From: Betaproteobacteria bacterium
Lineage (GTDB): Bacteria; Pseudomonadota; Gammaproteobacteria; Burkholderiales; Burkholderiaceae_C
Length of the DNA stretch: 15,864 nucleotides
Assembly: GCA_025354965.1 (NCBI GenBank)
Contig: JANXLW010000293.1
Location: forward strand, 1 to 15,864
Direction of reading: 5' to 3'
In this document: in pieces, positions 5,660 to 11,372 of the stretch
Numbering within the stretch: position 1 is the first letter of the stretch
How the letters are laid out: each line of letters starts with the position of its first letter
The notes under the pieces: model-generated
What the model was told of the DNA's origin: nothing
The model's input: only the letters and a program-made list of their open reading frames with translations
Databases searched by the model: none
Position numbers and translations under genes: made by a program

Positions 5660-7287
5660 GTGGTTCTCTTGCCCGCGTTGGGTTGGGCTTCGTCAAAAGG
5701 TGCAATGGGAAGGTGGATACGGAAAGTTGTACCTGAGCCAACGACACTTTCGACATCGATCCTCCCACCATGGGCCTTGACAATGCCATAGCTCACCGAC
5801 AAACCCAGCCCTGTTCCTTTACCTACTTCCTTTGAGGTAAAAAACGGGTCAAAGATCCGCTGGAGATTGGCTTGCGGTATTCCGCAACCGGTGTCCGAGA
5901 CCGCTATTTCGGCCATAGGAAAAGATTCCACCGCAGAATTGGCTGGGTCGCCAGCAGTGTAGGGGCGGCTTTCCACAAGAATGCTTCCTCTGGCCGCAAT
6001 GGCCTGTTGGGCATTGACCAACAAATTCATGACAACCTGTTTGATCAGGTCGGCATCACCCCAGACCTGAGGCAAGCCTGGATCAAGATTGGTGGTGATC
6101 TCTATCTGTTGCAACGAAGCCGGACGTTCGACAAAGTGCACGGTGTCCAGAATCACTTGGTTGAGGTTGAAATATCCCTTGACTGGCACTTTTTCCCTTG
6201 CAAAATCAAGCAGTCGCCTGATGATGCTGGCACACCGCTTGGTCTCGCGGATAACCAAATCCAGATCGTCGGCATCCTCACTGCCTTCCACAACCTTCTT
6301 ACGCATCAGCGAAGTAAAAGTAAGCACACCGGTCAGCGGATTGTTCAATTCATGCGCAATGCCAGAGGCCAGCACCCCGATGGATGCCAGCTTTTCGCCT
6401 TGCGCAACCTCGGCCTTGGCGGCCATCAGTTCCTTGGTTCTCTCCATCACTTTCAATTCCAGGGTTTGCAACATTTCCTGCATCTCCGAGCGCGATTGGC
6501 TTAGCGCTGCGGTCATATGGTTGAACGAGCCAGCAACACGGCCGAATTCATCATTGCTGCGCACCGGAATGGAATGATCGAACTTTCCGAAAGATATTTT
6601 TGAGGCGCCAGCCTCCAGGTCTTTCAAGGGCACATATATCAGGCGCTGCAGGAGAACTCCGATACTGACAGAAAACAGAAGAATGAAGACGACCGAAATG
6701 CTGATGATATGAATGGCGTGGCCCCTCATGGACTGGTCGATCTCATCAAGTGAATAGGCAATATCCACGATGCCAAGTACCGATTGCCTGGCAGGATGTT
6801 CATGACAGGAAGCCGAAGAACATGAGGGCTCATTGCGTATCGCATGCATGGTGGTCAGAACCCGGTGCCCCATGGGGCTTTCAAATATTCCCCAACGCTT
6901 CTCATCCGGGACTTGCTCCAGCGGCTTGCTGGTTTGATGACACTGAATACACGGCTGATCCTTTTGTTCAACCGTATATCCAATTTCGGCCTTGTGGTTT
7001 GAATGAATGATGGTGCCGTCCTTGCTGATCACCCGCAATCGCTCTATGCCTTTCTGATTGCCGATATCTTCAATGATCTTCTCGGCGATGTCACGCTTGT
7101 TCACCAGCATCGTATATCGGGTGCTGGCGATCACCATCTCTGAAATTTGCGTCACATGCCTGGAAGCCACGTTCTGCAGATCCTCCTGTTGATGCTTCAG
7201 CACAAACAGCGCGAACAAAACCGTCGCTACCGAGAGTGTAATGAACAGGTAGATGCTGACTTTGACCTTGAGATTGATTGGACGCAT
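5656..7287 (-). CDS. Membrane histidine kinase with periplasmic c-type haem sensor domain
   Basis: A 543-residue sensor kinase. The first membrane helix is about 10-30, the periplasmic domain 31-190, the second helix 191-213, and HAMP about 214-267, followed by a coiled linker. The dimerisation domain has phospho-acceptor His312 in GIAHELNNPLTG. The ATPase domain has MNLLVNAQQA, DTGCGIP, FDPFFTSK and GTGLGLS. The periplasmic domain carries CIQCH (113-117) and CSSASCH (156-162). These are CXXCH and CX4CH haem-attachment motifs, so it probably binds one or two haems c and senses redox state or a small haem ligand. It looks Cache/PAS-like by its GTIIHSN...IG stretch, but I cannot prove the fold. 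It overlaps the activator gene by ATGA, which makes the activator its partner. The ribosome-binding site before the ATG is weak. The signal it responds to is unknown; control of the facing cytochrome operon is inferred. Confidence 0.93.
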   Translation of the reverse strand: MRPINLKVKVSIYLFITLSVATVLFALFVLKHQQEDLQNVASRHVTQISEMVIASTRYTMLVNKRDIAEKIIEDIGNQKGIERLRVISKDGTIIHSNHKAEIGYTVEQKDQPCIQCHQTSKPLEQVPDEKRWGIFESPMGHRVLTTMHAIRNEPSCSSASCHEHPARQSVLGIVDIAYSLDEIDQSMRGHAIHIISISVVFILLFSVSIGVLLQRLIYVPLKDLEAGASKISFGKFDHSIPVRSNDEFGRVAGSFNHMTAALSQSRSEMQEMLQTLELKVMERTKELMAAKAEVAQGEKLASIGVLASGIAHELNNPLTGVLTFTSLMRKKVVEGSEDADDLDLVIRETKRCASIIRRLLDFAREKVPVKGYFNLNQVILDTVHFVERPASLQQIEITTNLDPGLPQVWGDADLIKQVVMNLLVNAQQAIAARGSILVESRPYTAGDPANSAVESFPMAEIAVSDTGCGIPQANLQRIFDPFFTSKEVGKGTGLGLSVSYGIVKAHGGRIDVESVVGSGTTFRIHLPIAPFDEAQPNAGKRTT

Positions 7288-7517
7288 TTATCAGATCGGT
7301 GCGGCAGCACCCAAATGATTATCACATTGCGAGCTGCCTGGGACAGCCCCGCATGACCGGATTTGCCACGATATCCTCGCGATTCTTCCCCAAAATGAGG
7401 TCCAACAATTCGGCTCGCAGGTGTTTTGTTGATCCGGCGCAATATTTGGGTGGTTTCCGTAGCAGGCACCCCGGTTTTAAATATCTGACAACATGGAGGT
7501 TTTGCGGGAAGTGCTTG

Positions 7518-8228
7518 ATGAAATGTGTTTTGCTATGGGCGGTTCTGACTGTCGGCACCGCCAACGGTGCCTTGGGACAGTCTTTTTGCGCCAGCGATGG
7601 CCAAGCGACCCCGCTGCTGCTGGTTGAACACTTCATCAGCGCTGACTGTGCCGCTTGTTGGAGTGAGCCGCAAACAACCCGACCCGCTGCGCAGGCGATG
7701 ACGATCGACTGGATCGTGCCCAGCGCGCAGGGTGATGAAGCACCCCTGTCAGCGGCAGCCATCCGGGAGGCGCAGATTCGCCTTGACACCTTGGGGCAAG
7801 CTACCCCTGCGACCTCTTTCGTCACGACGACCCCGGTGCTCGGCAAGCCAACCTACCAACTGCAGGTGGCGCACGGCTTGAGCGTTGGCGCCTATGTCGG
7901 TGCCACCATCGAACTCAAAATCTCTGACAAAGCGCAGCCTTCGATGCCACTTACGGCATGGTTGCTGCTGGTGGAGACCCTGCCGGCTGGTGTGGAGGGC
8001 GCGCAGTCGGAAAAAAATCTGGTCAGAAACGTGCTGGTTTCCACCTGGGCCAAACCCGATGAACAGACCAACAGCGGGCTAGTCATCTTTCGCGAGCTAC
8101 GCCCGCTGAGCATTGCGCAAGGTGCCCTGGTGCAGCGTTTGCGCGTCATGGGTTGGGTGCAGGATGCACGTGGACAACTGCTGAGTGCCGCTCAGTCAGT
8201 GTGTGCGACGCCTATCGAGACCCGCTAG
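7518..8228 (+). CDS. Secreted protein with CxxC motif, unknown function (possibly DUF1223-like)
   Basis: A 236-residue protein starting with a likely signal peptide (MKCVLLWAVLTVGTANGALG, then Gln-Ser). A thioredoxin-like element follows, LLLVEHFISADCAACW (33-48), with Cys44 and Cys47. DUF1223 proteins have a comparable strand followed by CxxC (VELFTSQGCSSCPP), so a distant relation is possible, but I do not recognise the rest. Two more Cys, at 24 and 229 of the exported part, could form a disulfide. The ATG at 7518 is chosen because it opens the signal peptide and has GGGAAG (7506-7511) six bases upstream; the open frame extends further left with no protein-like content. It is diverged from the haem kinase across 230 bases and converges on the MFS gene with 24 bases between. 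An envelope thiol role or help with haem attachment is only speculation. Confidence 0.7.
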   Translation: MKCVLLWAVLTVGTANGALGQSFCASDGQATPLLLVEHFISADCAACWSEPQTTRPAAQAMTIDWIVPSAQGDEAPLSAAAIREAQIRLDTLGQATPATSFVTTTPVLGKPTYQLQVAHGLSVGAYVGATIELKISDKAQPSMPLTAWLLLVETLPAGVEGAQSEKNLVRNVLVSTWAKPDEQTNSGLVIFRELRPLSIAQGALVQRLRVMGWVQDARGQLLSAAQSVCATPIETR

Positions 8229-8252
8229 CCTACGCTAACCATTTGAATTTGT

Positions 8253-9599
8253 TCAGCGCGCCCAAAGCCGTGCCAGGCTCGCCATCGAAGCCAATCCGGC
8301 AAATGCAGCACCCAGCCCCAGGGCCCAGGTTGGACCTGGAGCACCCAGCAGACCAAAACAAAGGGCCACCAAAGCTGCGCCCAGCGTCTGGCCGAGCAGG
8401 CGCGCCATGGCAATCACGCCACTGGCGCTGCCGCTGCGTTCTGTCGGCGCGCTTGCCATCAACGCTTTCAAATTGGGGGATTGAAACATGCCAAAGCCGA
8501 CGCCGCACAGCGCCATGCGAAGCACGATGTCGAGCGCACTCGGATCGAGCGGCAACAGAGCCAGCGAGACCATGCCCAGGCTCAAAATTGCCAGACCCGC
8601 GCCACCCAACAGTGCTGGCGGGTAGCGGTCGGACAGCCGTCCGGCGATCGGTGCCGCCAGTGCCACCACAATCGCCCACGGCGTCATCAGAAAGCCGGTT
8701 TCGACCGGATTGCGGTGCAACACTTCCTCGAAGTAGAACGGCAGCGAAACAAAGGCCAGACCCTGTGCCGCGAACGAGCAGATGGATGTCACCGTGGAGA
8801 GGGCAAACATGGGCCGGCGCAACAAATCTACCGGCAGCATCGGGGCTGGGTGGCCGGCCTGGCGTCGCAATAGCAAGCGGCCGCTTGCAGTGGCGATGAC
8901 CAGTGGCAGCAGCACCAGCGGCCAGGCCTCTCGTTGTGCGGCGGCGCCCAGAGCCAGCATCAGCGTCGCAAAGGTCAGGGAAGTGAGCAGCGCTGCTATC
9001 GGATCGAAGCCATGGCCGCGGCGCGGCGCGTCCGGTAGCGCCGCCAGGGCGAAGGCCAGCGCGATCAGTCCCAACGGCACATTGATGGCGAACAGCCACG
9101 GCCAGGCGGCGACCGAAAGCAACAACGACGCGGTGGTAGGCCCCAGCGCAAATGACACACCGACCACCAGTGCGTTCAACCCGACACCACGTCCCAGGCG
9201 CGACGCCGGATAGATCTGGCGAATCAGTGCGATGTTGACGCTCATGATTCCGCCTGCACCCAGGCCTTGCAGCGCACGCGCGACGGCCAGCGCGGGCAAG
9301 GTATTGGCAAAGGCGCAAGCCAGCGATGCAGCTGTAAAAAACGCCAGGCCGCCAACAAAGACTCGCCGGGGACCCAGTAAGTCACCAAGCGCGGCCAGCG
9401 GCAGCAGGCTTGCCACCACCGCCAACTGATAGGCGTTGATGACCCATATCGATGCAGCTGGTGGTGCATGCAGATCGGCCGCGATGGCCGGCAACGCGGT
9501 GTTGGCGATGGCCGTATCCAGCGACCCCAAGGCGACGCCAAGCAAGATAGCAAGCAGGGCGCGCAGGTCCAGCGCTTGGTCAGCCTTAGAGCGCGCCAA
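8253..9599 (-). CDS. MFS multidrug exporter, DHA2 (14-helix, EmrB/QacA) type
   Basis: A 448-residue inner-membrane protein that is hydrophobic throughout. The N-terminal motif LDTAIANTALP (27-37) marks the DHA2 drug:proton antiporter group. The loop motif GDLLGPRRV (72-80) corresponds to MFS motif A, RALQGLGAGG follows near 109-118, and a GVSFALGP segment resembles motif C. Such proteins export drugs or other hydrophobic compounds using the proton gradient; the substrate is not predictable. The only usable start is TTG at 9599: an in-frame stop lies four codons upstream and the next Met is deep in the protein. AAGAAGG sits three bases before the TTG, which is close. The start overlaps the end of the DUF4197 gene by 14 bases, so expression is probably coupled to it. 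Confidence 0.88.
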   Translation of the reverse strand: MARSKADQALDLRALLAILLGVALGSLDTAIANTALPAIAADLHAPPAASIWVINAYQLAVVASLLPLAALGDLLGPRRVFVGGLAFFTAASLACAFANTLPALAVARALQGLGAGGIMSVNIALIRQIYPASRLGRGVGLNALVVGVSFALGPTTASLLLSVAAWPWLFAINVPLGLIALAFALAALPDAPRRGHGFDPIAALLTSLTFATLMLALGAAAQREAWPLVLLPLVIATASGRLLLRRQAGHPAPMLPVDLLRRPMFALSTVTSICSFAAQGLAFVSLPFYFEEVLHRNPVETGFLMTPWAIVVALAAPIAGRLSDRYPPALLGGAGLAILSLGMVSLALLPLDPSALDIVLRMALCGVGFGMFQSPNLKALMASAPTERSGSASGVIAMARLLGQTLGAALVALCFGLLGAPGPTWALGLGAAFAGLASMASLARLWAR

Positions 9600-10290
9600 A
9601 AACCTTCTTCAGCAAGTCGCTGCCCGCGCCCAGCGGATTTGTGCGCAGGGTTTTTTCCTGCTCGGCGATCATCACAAAAAGTCCATCCAGACTTTTACGA
9701 GTGACATAGGTATCCAGATCGGCATCCTTTTGGTCGAGCAGGCCAACGCTGGCGGCTTTGCCAGCGAAATTGTTGTATTGATCGCGAAGTTTCAGTTTTT
9801 GCGTAGCGCCCTTGACGATTGGCATGAACTTGCGGGTCAAGGCATCACCAGAGCTTTGCCTGAAATAAAGTGAGACGCTGTCGTCACCGCCGGTGAGAAT
9901 GTCCTTGGCGTCTTTGACCGACATTTTCCTGATCGAATCCGCCAGTATCGGACCGGCCTCGGCGACCGCGGCTTCGGCCGCGTGATTCATGGTACCGATA
10001 AGCTCGTCAGCTTGCTTTTCCATGCCGAAAGTGCGCATTGCCCGTTCCACATTTTTCAGTGAATCTGGCAACAGGATTTTGACTTTGCTGTTGCCAAGAA
10101 AGCCGTTTTCCTTGCCCAGCGAAGTCACGGCGTATTTGGCGCCCTTACTTAAGGCCTCCCTGACTCCCGCACTGGCATCGCTGCTGGTGATGTCAGCCAA
10201 TCCTGCCGCCTGCACCCATGTTGCAGCCAACACGACAATCAAGGCAACAATGGATTTTGTGACCAGTCCCAACGGATTTTCCCTGGTCAT
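9586..10290 (-). CDS. DUF4197 family exported protein
   Basis: A 234-residue protein with a signal peptide (about 1-29, TKSIVALIVVLAATWVQAA). The DUF4197 signature follows: GVREALSKGAKYAVTSLGKENGFLGN, then KVKILLPDSL, and later DAKDILTGGDDSVSLYFRQ and a C-terminal TRKSLDGLFVMIAEQEK. Members are soluble periplasmic proteins of unknown function, and the length is normal. The ATG at 10290 is chosen because it starts the signal peptide; the open frame runs further upstream but that part is the antisense or out-of-frame reading of the small gene before it. The ribosome-binding site is weak. It lies 23 bases after the stop of the 61-residue gene, and its end overlaps the MFS start. Confidence 0.88.
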   Translation of the reverse strand: MTRENPLGLVTKSIVALIVVLAATWVQAAGLADITSSDASAGVREALSKGAKYAVTSLGKENGFLGNSKVKILLPDSLKNVERAMRTFGMEKQADELIGTMNHAAEAAVAEAGPILADSIRKMSVKDAKDILTGGDDSVSLYFRQSSGDALTRKFMPIVKGATQKLKLRDQYNNFAGKAASVGLLDQKDADLDTYVTRKSLDGLFVMIAEQEKTLRTNPLGAGSDLLKKVFGAL

Positions 10291-10313
10291 GGCGTCTTTG
10301 CAAGCGCCCTGAC

Positions 10314-10499
10314 TCAATGATTCACCCACTGCTGGATTTTTTGCCTTGGATACATCGGATCGACATCTCTTGCAGTCGCGCGAACGCCCGCATTCGAGCC
10401 TTCCAGGGACCTGGCCTTGGCGCAAAGCTCCGTGATGGAAAAGACGCCCACGATGGCGGACAGCAATGACAAAACAATGGTTGCGAAAACGGCTTTCAT
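10314..10499 (-). CDS. Small membrane or exported protein, 61 residues
   Basis: Unrecognised. It begins MKAVFATIVLSLLSAIVGVF, one hydrophobic stretch of about 20 residues that would act as a signal anchor, followed by Cys26 and a polar, basic 35-residue tail (ending PRQKIQQWVNH). GGAG lies nine bases before the ATG at 10499; an in-frame TTG at 10514 is a weaker alternative. It fits neatly in the series of minus-strand genes, 40 bases after the glycine-zipper gene and 23 before the DUF4197 gene, which argues that it is real. No function can be assigned. Confidence 0.6.
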   Translation of the reverse strand: MKAVFATIVLSLLSAIVGVFSITELCAKARSLEGSNAGVRATARDVDPMYPRQKIQQWVNH

Positions 10500-10539
10500 A
10501 GCAATGCACTCCAAACAGTATCAGCGGACTGAAGCAAGA

Positions 10540-11205
10540 TCAACGCCAGTGCCCGTGTCCCCGATAGCCGCCCCAGTAACCAAAGCTCATTCCCAGAGCA
10601 AACGGCAACACATAGTTAGGTTGGTAATAGTCCTGCCGGTAATACCCTTGATAGACCGGTGGTGCAACCATATAAGCGGGTTGTTCATACACCGGCTGCG
10701 CATAAGTCACAGTCGCCGGGGGCGCTGCCATTTGAGTACTCGCGCCCACTGGTGTCACTTGCAACTGCACTGTGGGACCCGGGTCATGGGGCATCTGCAC
10801 CGAGTATTGCTTGCCGCCAAATTCGTAAATCACGTTGTAGGCGACTGCCCGGTTTTCATAAAAATTCTGCGTCACGCAGCGCTGCACGTTCTGTATTTGT
10901 GTTGCTGGCCCGCCCTCAATATGGTCGCCGACCATGGCGCCACCCACCAGTCCCAGCATGGTGGCTGCGGCCTTGCCTGCACCGCCGCCCACGGCGTTAC
11001 CCATAGCGCCGCCGGCAATGGCACCCATCAGTGCGCCCGCACCCGAGCGGGGCTGGGCTACTGCCACCTGCTCGGTATTACAAACCTGGCGCGGTACACC
11101 AATTTGCTGGATGATGGGGGTTGAAGAAATCACGCGCCCTGCCTCCTGTGCCAGAGACAGGCCGCCGGCCATCAGCGCAGTTGATAAAAGAAGTAGCTTT
11201 TTCAT
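10540..11205 (-). CDS. Glycine-zipper 2TM envelope protein (17-kDa surface antigen/SlyB-like domain)
   Basis: A 221-residue exported protein with a signal peptide (MKKLLLLSTALMAGGLSLAQ) and no lipobox Cys. Residues 55-95 are an alanine/glycine-rich double helix with GxxxG spacing (GALMGAIAGGAMGNAVGGGAG...GLVGGAMVGD), the glycine-zipper 2TM domain found in outer-membrane-associated proteins. Cys42 and Cys110 flank it and could pair. The last 70 residues are rich in Pro and Tyr (repeated YQPxY-like and VYEQP pieces) and end in a Gly/Trp/His tail. The ATG at 11205 is preferred because it starts a normal signal peptide with TGAGGT nine bases upstream; the in-frame ATG at 11214 touches that ribosome-binding site. 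It is the first gene of the minus-strand series and faces the divergent kinase operon. Its role is probably envelope structure or stress. Confidence 0.87.
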   Translation of the reverse strand: MKKLLLLSTALMAGGLSLAQEAGRVISSTPIIQQIGVPRQVCNTEQVAVAQPRSGAGALMGAIAGGAMGNAVGGGAGKAAATMLGLVGGAMVGDHIEGGPATQIQNVQRCVTQNFYENRAVAYNVIYEFGGKQYSVQMPHDPGPTVQLQVTPVGASTQMAAPPATVTYAQPVYEQPAYMVAPPVYQGYYRQDYYQPNYVLPFALGMSFGYWGGYRGHGHWR

Positions 11206-11268
11206 GATTTTCATACCTCAGACTGGTTTGCGATCAGCGAATAATGCTCTTTCGAGTATTCAATTTGG

Positions 11269-11295
11269 GTGAAGTTCAGTGAAGGTTCAGTAAAG
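11269..11295. promoter_or_regulatory. Tandem 11-bp direct repeats, OmpR-type regulator box
   Basis: GTTCAGTGAAG (11274-11284) is followed directly by GTTCAGTAAAG (11285-11295), matching at 10 of 11 positions. Seen on the other strand it is three TTYAC half-sites spaced by 10-11 bases, with a third copy at 11269-11273. Adjacent 11-bp repeats are the geometry of OmpR/PhoB-family binding sites. It lies in the 167-base divergent gap between the glycine-zipper gene and the kinase operon and could control either or both. The regulator is not encoded in the window. Confidence 0.6.
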
Positions 11296-11304
11296 TCGAC
11301 CCCC

Positions 11305-11310
11305 TAAAAT
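11305..11310 (+). promoter_or_regulatory. Candidate -10 element of the kinase operon
   Basis: TAAAAT lies nine bases after the tandem repeats and about 60 bases before the kinase ATG. No good -35 is present at the normal distance; instead the repeats cover that position, as in activator-dependent Pho-box promoters. Confidence 0.4.
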
Positions 11311-11372
11311 GAACTGGCACGGAATTCTGTGATGATTGTCGATTGTGACTATGACATAAAACGGGCCTGGGC

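Noticed and set aside
7278..7517. N-terminal extension of the CxxC protein in the same open frame
   Set aside because: It overlaps the start of the haem kinase gene on the other strand and would bury the signal peptide; the ATG at 7518 has a ribosome-binding site.
8153..8899. A 248-codon open frame on the plus strand within the MFS gene
   Set aside because: It is antisense to a clear membrane transporter, Arg/Pro/Ser-rich, with no recognisable motif: a GC-rich shadow frame.
9586..10509. Reading the DUF4197 frame from its longest start (307 residues)
   Set aside because: The first 73 residues are Arg/Cys/His-rich, overlap the 61-residue gene in another frame, and place the signal peptide internally. 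The ATG at 10290 gives a normal exported protein.
11315..11330. A perfect-looking -24 element (TGGCACGG) upstream of the Cache kinase gene, suggesting another sigma-54 promoter
   Set aside because: At the required distance the -12 element is absent: TCTGT stands where TTGCW is needed, without the invariant GC.
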